Assembly: GCA_964510225.1 (NCBI GenBank)
Contig: CAZEAN010000024.1
Span: 1 to 57,955 of the forward strand
Length of the DNA stretch: 57,955 bases
DNA from: CAZEAN01 sp964510225
Lineage (GTDB): Bacteria; Planctomycetota; Planctomycetia; Isosphaerales; Isosphaeraceae
Direction: 5' to 3'
This document shows, piece after piece, positions 25,532-34,093 of the stretch (position 1 is its first letter; every line of letters begins with the position of its first letter). The position numbers and the translations under genes are program-made. The notes under the pieces were generated by a model. That model worked only from the letters and a program-made list of their open reading frames with translations, ran no database searches and had not been told where the DNA came from.

Positions 25532-27355
25532 ATGAATATCCGATATTTCCACGGCTTGAGGCCGCTCGTTAACCGCCAGACTCTGGTTGGTCTCCTTGGC
25601 GCCCTCTCTCTGCTCGTCCTTACGATCGGCCATGCCGAGGCCCAAGAAAGCGCAATGGTCCGACTCTTAAAGAGCGGACGGATCCCGGAAGAACGCCAGG
25701 GTACCTTGATCGGATTGATCGGCAAGCAGGGGAACCCTGAAGATTTAGCCTTCCTTTTTGATCAAGCAATTTCACCTGACGTATTTTCCCCAGCAAATCG
25801 CGTCTTAGCTCTCGAAGCACTTGTTCAAGCAGCGTCGACCCGGAATATCCAGCCGGAGGGAGCACTTGATCGACTCACGGAACTCATCGATGCCTCGGAG
25901 TCACCAGACGACGCTGTGCTGCTCCGGAGTGCACTCTCCTTGGTTGGGCTCTGGAACGTGGAGCAAGCAGCGAGTTCACTCGAAGAGCTCGTTAAGGACG
26001 AAGACCGCCCGATCGAGATCCGAAAAGAAGCGCTGAACGCAATCGCCTCGCTCGGAGGGGAGTCGGCCCTGGAGTCGATCCAGGAACTCCTCAATGTGGA
26101 TCAACCCACTGAGATCCGGATCCTCGCCGCTGCCGCGTTGACTAAACTTGATCTCCGCGCCGGGGCGAAACAGGCAATTGGTGTTCTTGCCGAGGTTGAT
26201 GATGTTCGGGAAGTAGCACCGCTGATCGACGCCTTCTTGGGTCGTGAAGAGGGTCCATCTGCCTTAGCTGCCATAATCAATGAACAGTCGCTGGAAACCG
26301 ATGCAGCCAAGCTCGGACTCCGTTATATGTATTCTGTCGGACGAACCGACGCCGACCTTGTTGCCGCGCTCAGCAAAGCAGCGGGCATTAACGCCGAACC
26401 GGAACCGCTGACGGACGCCGAGATCATGGAAATGATCGACGAGGTCCGAGCCTCGGGTGACCCGGCGCAGGGTGAAGTCATCTTTCGTCGTGCGGACTTA
26501 AACTGCTTCAAGTGCCACGCCTTGGCCAAAGCTGGGGGTAACGTCGGGCCTGATCTGAGCGCGATCGGGGGTAGCTCTCCACCCGATTATCTGATCCGGT
26601 CGATCCTCTATCCTGCCGAATCGGTCAAGGAAGAGTACCAGATGAAGACAGTCCTGACTTTCGACGGTCTCGTCGTTCAAGGGATCATCGCTGAAGAGAA
26701 TGACGATCGGATCGTCCTCCGACAGGCAGATGGCCCGGATCGAGTCATCCCGATCGAAGATATTGATGCTGAGAAGACCGGAGGCTCCTTGATGCCGGCT
26801 GGCTTAACGACGTTCATGACCCGATCCGAGTTTGTGGACCTGATCGCTTTCTTGAGCGAACTCGGCAAGCCGGGTCCTTACGCAATCCGACCGGTACCGA
26901 CAATCCAGCGTTACCGCTTTCTAAGTCTAGAACCCGTCGAAGGAACCGAAGGGATGGATCCCAACGACGCTTCGGGGGTCCATCTCCCAGCAACGATCGC
27001 CGCAGCGCGTTCGGTAGCCTGGCAACCGATCTACGCGAAAGTTGGTGGTTCGTTACCGCTGAACGAAGTTGTGGACCAAGCCAATTCAACTCAGTTTGCG
27101 CTCCGCGGAGAGGTCAACGTGACGGAGGCAGGATCGATCCAATTTAGTCTCGATTCGCTGGAAGGAATCCGAACCTGGCTTGATGGTCGGTTAGTTGACC
27201 TCACTGAGAAAAGCTTCGAAGCTGAACTCGATACCGGAGTCCACCAACTCATCCTCCAAGTTGATACGACTGACCGAACCCTTGATAGTCTCGCTGTCAC
27301 AGTCACGAGACCTGTTGGTTCCACGGCTCAGTTTACGGTAGTCGGCGGGCCCTGA
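25532..27355 (+). CDS. HEAT-repeat protein with PVC-type haem c domain
   Basis: Exported electron-transfer or scaffold protein. I start it at ATG 25532 (607 residues), in front of a hydrophobic signal LVGLLGALSLLVLTIGHAEA. Residues 40-290 are helical HEAT-like repeats (EIRKEALNAIASLGG, EIRILAAAALTKL). C324-F-K-C-H opens a haem c domain with GGNVGPDLSAIGG, YLIRSILYPAESV and DGLVVQGII, the Pirellula/Verrucomicrobium haem-binding type. The last 130 residues form a separate beta-rich domain of unknown role. It carries the haem that the preceding dehydrogenase lacks, so the pair may act as one split oxidoreductase although a terminator lies between them. Confidence 0.87.
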   Translation: MNIRYFHGLRPLVNRQTLVGLLGALSLLVLTIGHAEAQESAMVRLLKSGRIPEERQGTLIGLIGKQGNPEDLAFLFDQAISPDVFSPANRVLALEALVQAASTRNIQPEGALDRLTELIDASESPDDAVLLRSALSLVGLWNVEQAASSLEELVKDEDRPIEIRKEALNAIASLGGESALESIQELLNVDQPTEIRILAAAALTKLDLRAGAKQAIGVLAEVDDVREVAPLIDAFLGREEGPSALAAIINEQSLETDAAKLGLRYMYSVGRTDADLVAALSKAAGINAEPEPLTDAEIMEMIDEVRASGDPAQGEVIFRRADLNCFKCHALAKAGGNVGPDLSAIGGSSPPDYLIRSILYPAESVKEEYQMKTVLTFDGLVVQGIIAEENDDRIVLRQADGPDRVIPIEDIDAEKTGGSLMPAGLTTFMTRSEFVDLIAFLSELGKPGPYAIRPVPTIQRYRFLSLEPVEGTEGMDPNDASGVHLPATIAAARSVAWQPIYAKVGGSLPLNEVVDQANSTQFALRGEVNVTEAGSIQFSLDSLEGIRTWLDGRLVDLTEKSFEAELDTGVHQLILQVDTTDRTLDSLAVTVTRPVGSTAQFTVVGGP

Positions 27356-27402
27356 AACTGGTCTTTAGCGCATTTGATCTGATGAAAGCGAAGGGTACGC
27401 TC

Positions 27403-27993
27403 TCAGAGGGTTCCCTTCGTTGATGGAATCCCCGTCATCCTCGGGTCTCTTTCAACCGCATCCCGAAATGCACGGGCGACACCTTTGAAGACTGCCTCGG
27501 CAAGATGATGTGTATTGATTCCTGAAATCTGTTTGATATGAAGATTAAAACGACCGGTTGTTGCGACGGCACGCCAGAATTCAGGGACGAGTTCGGTATC
27601 AAACGTCCCTACTTTGGAATGCGGAAACTGGAGATTCCAATCAAAGAAGGGTCGGCCGCCTAAGTCGATTGCGGCAAGAACGAGCGCTTCGTCCATCGGC
27701 AAGATGGAATGGCCATAACGACGGATCCCCGCTCGGTCCGACAACGCACGATCAATCGCAATTCCGAGACAGATGCCGATATCCTCGGTTGAGTGGTGAT
27801 CATCGATCTGAAGGTCACCCACACAACGAACGTTCAGATCTGTCGAACTATGACGGGCAAATGCTTCGAGCATATGATCAAGGAAGCCAACCCCGCTCGC
27901 GATCTGAGTGATTCCGCTTCCATCGAGTTTGATTTCGAGCGCAATTTCAGTTTCTTTCGTCTTCCGCTCTACAGCACTCTCTCGCGCGCTCAT
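27403..27993 (-). CDS. hisB: imidazoleglycerol-phosphate dehydratase
   Basis: Sixth-type step of histidine synthesis: dehydrates imidazole glycerol phosphate using two manganese ions. Starting at ATG 27993, behind GAGAGG, it has 196 residues, the standard monofunctional length; upstream frame belongs to the next gene in another register. Motifs: GFLDHMLEAFARHS, DDHHSTEDIGICLG (metal-binding histidines) and a second similar half with INTHHLAEAVFKGVARA. The start overlaps the stop of the transglutaminase gene (ATGA). It is the only histidine gene here and seems tacked onto an unrelated operon. Confidence 0.96.
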   Translation of the reverse strand: MSARESAVERKTKETEIALEIKLDGSGITQIASGVGFLDHMLEAFARHSSTDLNVRCVGDLQIDDHHSTEDIGICLGIAIDRALSDRAGIRRYGHSILPMDEALVLAAIDLGGRPFFDWNLQFPHSKVGTFDTELVPEFWRAVATTGRFNLHIKQISGINTHHLAEAVFKGVARAFRDAVERDPRMTGIPSTKGTL

Positions 27994-29018
27994 TGCTCTA
28001 ACCTCTCTTTCAGGTTCGAGACCAACGAGCCGAGAACCTGTTGTTGCTGTCCTTGTTGTTGGCGAAGTGCGTCGGGAGTCTCGGGGTGATGGGCGATTTC
28101 GAGGGCGTTGGCTGATGGAGATTCGGCGGGCGCTGTTGTGCCAGGAGCTACCCCACTCATCGGTGCCACCCATTCTTGCCAGTGGTGCGGTACACGGTCG
28201 ATCGGCTCGACTTGGACACTTACAGCGATTGTTTCCGCCGCTTGGCCTCGATAGAGTCCTCGATTCGGGGGCACATCGGCATAGTCGCACCCGACCGCCG
28301 TAACGATATGGTCATCCTCTGGGTAGACACCATGGGTTGGGTCGACATCAACCCAACCATAGAGTGGCCCCGACCAGACCTGGCACCAAGCGTGGGTTGC
28401 AAGCTCACCTGGTTGATGAATGTAGCCACTCACGTAACGGGCCGGGAGACCAAGAAGTCTACAGGTTCCGATGAAGAGATGGGCAAAATCTTGGCAGACG
28501 CCTTGCTTTAACTCCAACGCCTCTTCAACCTTCGTCTCGGCGCGGGTTACTTTCTTTTCATACGTGATTGTCGACGAAACCGAGTCCATAATCATCCGTG
28601 TGACATCAGCAAGAGTCCCTGATGGTTTCGGCAACGACCCAACGAAATCACGGAGTGCCTCCGTATGCCCAATCAATCGACTCGGCGTGAGGAATTCGAG
28701 GGCTTCGATCATGAGGTCACCAGCGCCCGGCCACCGGACTCCTGCAAGAGCCGCGGCCCCAAGTCTCCGATGAGTCCGAACAAAACCCCGTGACTGAATA
28801 ATCAGCTCGCGATAGGGACCTCGGAGGTTAAATAAATCAACGCGGTTATCAAATCCATCTTGATAAGAAGTTAAGGGGCCTCTTGGACTCGTCCGGAGCC
28901 GATAGCCGAGAACTGTCTGATCTTCGTCAGACTGAGGGTTCATCCGCACTTCGAAGACGGTTTCGAAGACGGGTTCCGAATAGTTGAAGCGGGTTTCATG
29001 GCTAAAACGGAGGAGCAT
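27990..29018 (-). CDS. transglutaminase-like cysteine protease-fold protein
   Basis: A 342-residue cytoplasmic member of the bacterial transglutaminase-like family (N-terminal beta domain then catalytic core). The N-terminal part RFSHETRFNYSEPV and the RMNPQSDEDQ segment are typical. The triad is complete: C175 in KQGVCQDFAHLF, H209 in ATHAWCQVW and D226 in WVDVDPTHG. The last 50 residues are low in complexity with glutamine runs. It is the third gene of the ATP-grasp/alpha-E operon; in this setting such proteins are thought to hydrolyse or ligate peptide-type bonds made by the ATP-grasp partner. Confidence 0.92.
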   Translation of the reverse strand: MLLRFSHETRFNYSEPVFETVFEVRMNPQSDEDQTVLGYRLRTSPRGPLTSYQDGFDNRVDLFNLRGPYRELIIQSRGFVRTHRRLGAAALAGVRWPGAGDLMIEALEFLTPSRLIGHTEALRDFVGSLPKPSGTLADVTRMIMDSVSSTITYEKKVTRAETKVEEALELKQGVCQDFAHLFIGTCRLLGLPARYVSGYIHQPGELATHAWCQVWSGPLYGWVDVDPTHGVYPEDDHIVTAVGCDYADVPPNRGLYRGQAAETIAVSVQVEPIDRVPHHWQEWVAPMSGVAPGTTAPAESPSANALEIAHHPETPDALRQQQGQQQQVLGSLVSNLKERLEQ

Positions 29019-29051
29019 TGATGTCGTTGACTCAACTTTAAGGTGCCTAGA

Positions 29052-30011
29052 TCAGGTCTTGAAAAACGCTTGATACAATTCGAAGGCGACCGTTTGGCCA
29101 ACCTGTTCGACTTCTCCGACAAAAGTGTCGAGACCCTGCCTTACGAGTTCATCGATATCGACGAACCGGAGATCGCTGCCGAGACGCCCGAGAAGCCGTT
29201 CAGCTTGTGAATTCCAGCCGTCTGATTCTCCGACGGAAATCCAGGCCAAGGAGTCGCAACAGCGATCGACACCAAAACGCATCGACCTCGGAAAGTCGGG
29301 GTCGAGTAGGAGAAAGCCGACGACTCGTCGAGGCTCAATTTGTTCATGGGATTGCCTGATATACGCATCGTAGGCTGAGCATGCTTGCAAGAGACTCGTG
29401 CAAGAGACGATCCGGATCGGGCCGCCGGCCATGGAGTCGGTCTTCGAAAATGTATCAATCATCACTCGCAAGACACAGCTCATCAGAATCACGCGCTCAA
29501 GGTAACGTCCGAGACGCAAGAAATGATAGACTTCCGTTCTCGGCAATGTTGCATCAACTAGTCCATTGAAAAGAATGCAAGCACGTTTAATGCCTTCAAA
29601 GAACCGAGAAGGACTCGACCGGAATCGTCGATGAGCAGTTTTGCTTCCTAGGTAGAGATAAAGGCGGTTGATTTGTCCCCAGGTTTCGGCACTCAGGGTT
29701 TCCTGTGTTCCTCGGGCGTTCTCGCGGGCGCGGTCAAGCATTACGGCGATCGAGTCGGGGTGATCGCGATCAAAGGCCAAGAATCGGAGAATTCGCTGAC
29801 GGTCCGCAACGGAGTAGCGATCCCGAAAACTCGAGGTGCATTTGAAGACTTCGAGAATCCGGAGTAAGGGGCCGCCCGCTTGGTCGGAATTAGCAATCCC
29901 TGTGGTGCCGAGCTCCGACTGGAGCCCTTCGTCGAGAAGACGGGCGACCGTCTCGATCCGCTCCACATAGCGGCTAATCCAATAGAGATTTTCGGCGACC
30001 CGGCTGAGCAT
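29052..30011 (-). CDS. alpha-E domain protein (DUF403)
   Basis: All-helical protein of 319 residues found almost only beside circularly permuted ATP-grasp enzymes. MLSRVAENLYWISRYVERIET at the N-terminus is the family signature; DRYSVADRQRILRFLAFDRDHPDSI and ENARGTQETLSAETWGQIN follow in the standard order. The start ATG shares one base with the TAA of the ATP-grasp gene (TAATG), so translation is coupled. Its biochemical role is not established; it is presumed to be a partner of the ATP-grasp protein. Confidence 0.94.
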   Translation of the reverse strand: MLSRVAENLYWISRYVERIETVARLLDEGLQSELGTTGIANSDQAGGPLLRILEVFKCTSSFRDRYSVADRQRILRFLAFDRDHPDSIAVMLDRARENARGTQETLSAETWGQINRLYLYLGSKTAHRRFRSSPSRFFEGIKRACILFNGLVDATLPRTEVYHFLRLGRYLERVILMSCVLRVMIDTFSKTDSMAGGPIRIVSCTSLLQACSAYDAYIRQSHEQIEPRRVVGFLLLDPDFPRSMRFGVDRCCDSLAWISVGESDGWNSQAERLLGRLGSDLRFVDIDELVRQGLDTFVGEVEQVGQTVAFELYQAFFKT

Positions 30012-31498
30012 TAGATCAAACTCCGGACTCCAGTCCCAACTTCTCCCGGCTGGTTCAGGACCCAAGTATCTTTCGTTCCGCCTCCCTGCGAGCTGTTCAC
30101 CACAAGGCTTCCCTTAGGTAATGCAACACGGGTCAGTCCCCCGGGATGGACATGAACAGAGTCGCCGAAGAGGACGAAAGGACGGAGATCGATGTGACGA
30201 CCTTGGAGTCTTCCGTCAACCAGGGTTGGATGTTGGCTAAGCTGAATGGTCGGCTGGGCAATGAATCGCCTCGGATCATGCTCGATTTTGCGTCGGAACT
30301 CATCGCGTTGGGCTGCCGTCGACGCGGGGCCGACCAACATTCCGTAACCCCCTGATCCGTCGACCGCCTTGACGACGAGTTTTTCCAGGTTCTCAAGCAC
30401 ATGCTGTCGTTGGGCCCGGTCAGTCAGCCGATAGGTCTCGACGTTCTCAAGGATCGCAGACTCGCCGAGATAATACTTGATCATTGAGGGAACGTACGAA
30501 TAAACAGCCTTGTCATCACAGACTCCGGTCCCCATTGCGTTCGCAAGTCCGAGATTGCCCGCGCGGAGGGCTCCAACGAGGCCTGGTACACCAAGAAGAC
30601 TACCACTCCGGAACGCTAATGGATCAAGATATTCATCGTCGACACGCCGGTAAAGGACGTCAACGCGCTGTGGGCCTCGAGTCGTTCTCATGAAGAGTTG
30701 GCCACCGTCAAAAAAAAGATCCCGACCTTCCACCAACTCGACTCCCATCTGGCGTGCGAGAAAGCTGTGTTCAAAGTAGGCCGAGTTGTAGACGCCTGGA
30801 GTAAGAACGGCGACTGTGGGATCGCCACGGCCGGTGGGATCGATAGCTCGGAGCGTCTCTAAGAGTTGAGTCGGGTAGTCATCAATCGGAACGATATCAT
30901 ACTGTTGGAACAAGAATGGAAAGACTTGTTTCATTACTTGTCGATTGATCAAGACATAACTGATCCCGGAGGGAGTTCGGGCATTGTCTTCTAAGACTAA
31001 GTAGCGGCCATCATGGCCACGGATCAAGTCGATTCCAGCAACGTGGATATATCGATCGCGAAAGACCCGGAGTCCTCGACATTCACGTCGATAGCCTGCC
31101 GCTCCGACAATAAGTTCGGGGGGGACGACACGATCCCGGAAGATCAGACGGTCGTGATAGACGTCGTGAACGAAGGCATTCAGCGCGCGAACACGTTGTT
31201 CCAACCCTCGTTCGAGGACCGACCATTCATCAGGTGCGATCAATCGAGGAATAGGGTCGAACGGGATGATCTTCTCAAGCCCTTCGTCGCGTCCATAGAC
31301 AGTAAACGTAATCCCTCGACGCTTCATCAACATGTCGCTGACTTTGTGGCGCCGTTCGAGATCGTCGGCCGTCATCTCCTTGAGTTTGCCGTGCATCATC
31401 CGATAGTGATCACGGGGCAACTCAAGACGGTCAAACATCTCATCAAAGCTGGCTAGCTCATAGTGACGAAAGAGGCTGGCTGTCGGCTCTCGACGCAT
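30011..31498 (-). CDS. circularly permuted ATP-grasp protein (DUF404/DUF407 type)
   Basis: First gene of the leftward operon, 495 residues. The central part VVPPELIVGAAGYRRECRG, YIHVAGIDLIRGHDG and LVLEDNARTPSGISYVL is diagnostic (ENxRxPSG is the metal-binding end of the permuted ATP-grasp fold), and LEKLVVKAVDGSGGYGMLVGP near residue 390 supplies the ATP-binding lysine and glycine loop. The end SLVVNSSQGGGTKDTWVL is also conserved. Such enzymes are predicted to form amide or peptide bonds; with alpha-E and transglutaminase they make a known three-gene cassette whose substrate is undetermined. Confidence 0.94.
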   Translation of the reverse strand: MRREPTASLFRHYELASFDEMFDRLELPRDHYRMMHGKLKEMTADDLERRHKVSDMLMKRRGITFTVYGRDEGLEKIIPFDPIPRLIAPDEWSVLERGLEQRVRALNAFVHDVYHDRLIFRDRVVPPELIVGAAGYRRECRGLRVFRDRYIHVAGIDLIRGHDGRYLVLEDNARTPSGISYVLINRQVMKQVFPFLFQQYDIVPIDDYPTQLLETLRAIDPTGRGDPTVAVLTPGVYNSAYFEHSFLARQMGVELVEGRDLFFDGGQLFMRTTRGPQRVDVLYRRVDDEYLDPLAFRSGSLLGVPGLVGALRAGNLGLANAMGTGVCDDKAVYSYVPSMIKYYLGESAILENVETYRLTDRAQRQHVLENLEKLVVKAVDGSGGYGMLVGPASTAAQRDEFRRKIEHDPRRFIAQPTIQLSQHPTLVDGRLQGRHIDLRPFVLFGDSVHVHPGGLTRVALPKGSLVVNSSQGGGTKDTWVLNQPGEVGTGVRSLI

Positions 31499-31845
31499 TC
31501 AGGGGATCCTCAAGGTCGGAGCAGTCTTTAGATCTGTATTCGAAAATCGATGCTCAGTCGGAAAATCGAGAGGTGTATTGAACCTATCAGCCAGGGCTTC
31601 CCTGGTCAATTTCAAGACCTCGTTGAAAGGCCGAGATACAAAGTTAAAGTGCAATCATATCAATTTAGCAAATAAAGTTGATGTGAGAATGTGCCGTGTT
31701 TGCTAGCAGATAACCTCTTTGGCTAAATCGGTCTTGGTCATTTTGGCACAACCAAGGGCTCTGTGATGATCGTCTGATCCAACCATCCGGCAAGTTATCG
31801 ACTCTCGACGATGGTCTAAAAACGTGCTATCAACGGAGAGAGATC
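31499..31845. other. divergent intergenic region
   Basis: 347 bases between the ATP-grasp operon (left) and the phosphoesterase gene (right). It must hold promoters for both. An AT-rich stretch occupies about 31635-31690, and a 6-bp inverted repeat CTTGGT/ACCAAG lies at 31733-31756. No gene seen and no confident promoter box. Confidence 0.35.
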
Positions 31846-32754
31846 ATGCTGTCAGAATCGTTTAAGCCGTTGGGGGCTTGCGTTGTCATGCCGAAAGCTG
31901 AACAGATCCTCTCACTTGTCCGTCGCGCAGCGATGTACTGTCGGGCGACGCCGGGCCGGGTTGGTGGGGTTGTCAACCTATCGACTGATCTGGTGGAAGA
32001 CTTACTGGTCGTCGGTGACTTACATGGCAACATCCCGGCCTTTGGACAGGTGCTGCAGGCGGCTCGGCTTCGAGATCATCCGAAGCGACACCTTGTGATT
32101 CAGGAACTCGTCCACGGGAACTTTGAGTATCCCCACGAAGGTGGTGATAAATCACACCAACTGGTGGACTTGGTTGCCGCACTTAAGTGTGAGTTTCCCG
32201 ATCGTGTGCATTGGATCTTGGGAAACCATGAGCTCTCTGAGATCACGGGCCGCGTGATTGCAAAGCATGGTCATGAGCTGAATCGTCAATTTCAAATCGG
32301 AATCGAGACAGCTTATGGCGACTTAGCAGAAACGATTGCTGACGCCTACCGAGAGCTGTTTTGCTCACTTCCGATTGCGTTGCGGACACCCAACCGAGTC
32401 TGGCTCAGTCATACGATCCCCGAGGGGCGGACTCTTGATGAACTTGATCTCTCAATCATCCAGCGAACGGGGCCTTGGCCAAGTGATGCGATGAAACGAG
32501 GCGGCGTGCTCTACGAGCTGACTTGGGGACGTGACTGCTCTGCAGAGACGACTGATCGATTCGCGGCCTTGGTCGACGTCGATCTCTTCGTTACCGGTCA
32601 TCAAGCGTGCGAGGAAGGCTTTCGAGTCGCCAATCCACGGCTCTTAATCATCGATGGATCGGGGCAGTGCCCGGCCTACTGCTGTTTACCAGCGAATGAG
32701 CCCCTCACGATCGATTCGATCGCCGCGACAGTTCAGTTGATCGGAGCCACCTAA
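31846..32754 (+). CDS. calcineurin-like metallophosphoesterase
   Basis: A 302-residue two-metal phosphoesterase, cytoplasmic. The ATG at 31846 has GGAGAG 7 bases upstream. Motifs in order: VVGDLHGN (residues 56-62), a long insert with EYPHEGGDKSHQLVD, WILGNHEL, LSHTIP and VTGHQAC near the C-terminus. These supply the aspartate, asparagine and histidine metal ligands of the PPP-like superfamily. The substrate could be a phosphoprotein or a dinucleotide such as Ap4A; sequence does not decide. It ends with TAA immediately followed by TAG. Confidence 0.87.
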   Translation: MLSESFKPLGACVVMPKAEQILSLVRRAAMYCRATPGRVGGVVNLSTDLVEDLLVVGDLHGNIPAFGQVLQAARLRDHPKRHLVIQELVHGNFEYPHEGGDKSHQLVDLVAALKCEFPDRVHWILGNHELSEITGRVIAKHGHELNRQFQIGIETAYGDLAETIADAYRELFCSLPIALRTPNRVWLSHTIPEGRTLDELDLSIIQRTGPWPSDAMKRGGVLYELTWGRDCSAETTDRFAALVDVDLFVTGHQACEEGFRVANPRLLIIDGSGQCPAYCCLPANEPLTIDSIAATVQLIGAT

Positions 32755-32771
32755 TAGTCTTATCGTCAGCG

Positions 32772-32841
32772 CAAAAAACTAAGCCGGCCGGGATCCAAGG
32801 TGACTACCTCTCCCTTAGTCACCTCTTATTCCCGGACCGGC
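32772..32841 (-). terminator. large two-stage hairpin with T run, leftward terminator
   Basis: Outer stem: GCCGGCCGGGA at 32783-32793 against the stretch TCCCGGACCGGC at 32830-32841 (one bulge). Inner stem: GGTGACTA at 32799-32806 against TAGTCACC at 32816-32823. Read leftward the structure is followed by TTAGTTTTTTG, the classical layout of an intrinsic terminator. No leftward coding gene ends here, so it should end an RNA. Confidence 0.7.
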
Positions 32842-33121
32842 CCAGGCTCGGAGTCACATTCGTCTTGAATCAGAGCATTTGCTACCTTGAAGGACGAACG
32901 GACACTATAAGACAGGGCGAGCGGGGGGGTCGTGCGAGGCAACCCGCTCGCCCTCTGGTGGTTAACTGGCTGAATCCAGTTGTCACCAGGGGGGGTGGGA
33001 AAAAATCCCGCTGGTAGCTTGTAAAGAGTCTCAAGGCTGTTTCTTGAGCACAACCTTTAGTCGATAAAACATTGTGCAACCTTAGTGCCAAAAGCCTGGT
33101 AAAGCGGCTATGAGAACCCAG

Positions 33122-33152
33122 AAAAATCGACAAAATGCGGAAAGATTTGTCG
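33122..33152 (-). terminator. possible leftward terminator or attenuator
   Basis: On the minus strand CGACAAA (33152-33146) and TTTGTCG (33134-33128) form a 7-bp stem with an 11-base loop and are followed by ATTTTTCT. It lies just inside the candidate RNA region, some 15-40 bases after the proposed start, so it could act as an attenuator or end a separate short transcript. Confidence 0.4.
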
Positions 33153-33385
33153 CAACACGGATTACGTATCGTAGAATCTGCACGCTGGAACGCAACAAAG
33201 TGAACAACTTCATCAAAAATTAAACTAGCCACGTTTCGTGAGCATAGTTGTTGAGCAGTTGAGCACGTTCTGTAAGCAGGCATCGGGACAAACCCTCATC
33301 AGGTGCATTCGCGTGCTGCTAGGCGGCACCGGAGCTTCTGAGCGGTGTCTGTTGTCAAGGCAACACTGATCGCTACACTGGCACT

Positions 33386-34093
33386 ATGGAATCAGCGATT
33401 GAATCAAGAATTAGGGACAACCTCGATCGGATCAAGGAAAAGATCCTGGATGCAACGATAAGGGCGGGTCGATCCCCCGCTTCCGTCAGATTAGTGGCGG
33501 TGACGAAGAAGAATCCGGCAACCTATCTTGAGCCACTAATTAGGGCTGGTCAGCTAGATCTTGGGGAAAACTACCCTCAAGAACTCTGGGAGAAGGCCGA
33601 GGCCGTTTCAGGACATTCAGTCCGCTGGCATCTCATCGGACATCTCCAATCGAACAAGGCGCGGCGCACAGTCCCGTTGCTTTGGATGATTCATAGTGTG
33701 GATTCACTCAAGCTCTTACAACGACTCAACTCGGTTGCCGAGGGCATGGAGAGCCCCCCCAGGGTCTGTCTCCAAGCCAACTGCTCCCGCGAAGTTTCAA
33801 AACATGGCTGGGAGCCTCAGACCCTCCTGAATAATGCTGAAGAGATTGCCAATTGCCGATCCATCCCGATCGTTGGATTGATGACGATGGCGGGGTACGG
33901 AACATCGAATGACGAGGCCCGCCCAACCTTTGTCCGACTTCGTCAGCTCGCCGAGGAACTCCGAGCACGGAGTGGCCTCGCGCTACCGGAACTCTCGATG
34001 GGGATGTCTGGTGATTTTGAGGCCGCGATCGAGGAGGGGGCGACTCTTGTCCGTGTTGGTTCCGCTCTCTTCGAGGGCTTGGAGCGCTCATGA
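33386..34093 (+). CDS. YggS-family PLP-binding protein (PLP homeostasis)
   Basis: Single-domain alanine-racemase-fold protein, 235 residues, that carries pyridoxal phosphate and keeps the vitamin B6 pool in balance. The PLP lysine is in LVAVTKKN; LGENYPQEL, WHLIGHLQSNKARR and IHSVDSLKLL follow, and LSMGMSGDFEAAIEEGATLVRVGSALFEG closes the phosphate-binding site. No Shine-Dalgarno is visible before the ATG. The stop overlaps the start of the next gene in ATGA, the common yggS-yggU style pairing. Confidence 0.95.
   Translation: MESAIESRIRDNLDRIKEKILDATIRAGRSPASVRLVAVTKKNPATYLEPLIRAGQLDLGENYPQELWEKAEAVSGHSVRWHLIGHLQSNKARRTVPLLWMIHSVDSLKLLQRLNSVAEGMESPPRVCLQANCSREVSKHGWEPQTLLNNAEEIANCRSIPIVGLMTMAGYGTSNDEARPTFVRLRQLAEELRARSGLALPELSMGMSGDFEAAIEEGATLVRVGSALFEGLERS

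Larger units (their letters stand above)
32772..33195 (-). ncRNA. candidate structured non-coding RNA of about 390 bases
   Basis: This stretch lacks a credible gene but has a series of clean inverted repeats: GGGCGAGCGGG (32915-32925) with CCCGCTCGCCC (32943-32953); a nested CTGGTG..AACTGG / CCAGTT..CACCAG (32955-32989); CTCAAG/CTTGAG (33030-33048); GCACAA/TTGTGC (33048-33077). Leftward it ends in the terminator at 32772-32841. TTGCGT (33190-33195) and TACGAT (33168-33173), 16 bases apart on the minus strand, could be its promoter. A further leftward hairpin with a T run at 33122-33152 could be an early terminator. I could not match RNase P RNA, tmRNA, SRP or 6S RNA. Confidence 0.45.

Noticed and set aside
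27994..28290. 100-residue N-terminal extension of hisB
   Set aside because: It lies in another frame of the transglutaminase coding region and is rich in Arg, Pro and Ser; HisB of normal length begins at 27993.
32826..33053. 75-codon leftward frame in the hairpin region
   Set aside because: It runs through perfect inverted repeats, has no ribosome-binding site and no family likeness.
32772..33195. RNase P RNA or tmRNA at this locus
   Set aside because: None of the universally conserved RNase P blocks (such as the GAGGAAAGTCC region) nor a tmRNA tag frame or tRNA-like end could be found on either strand.
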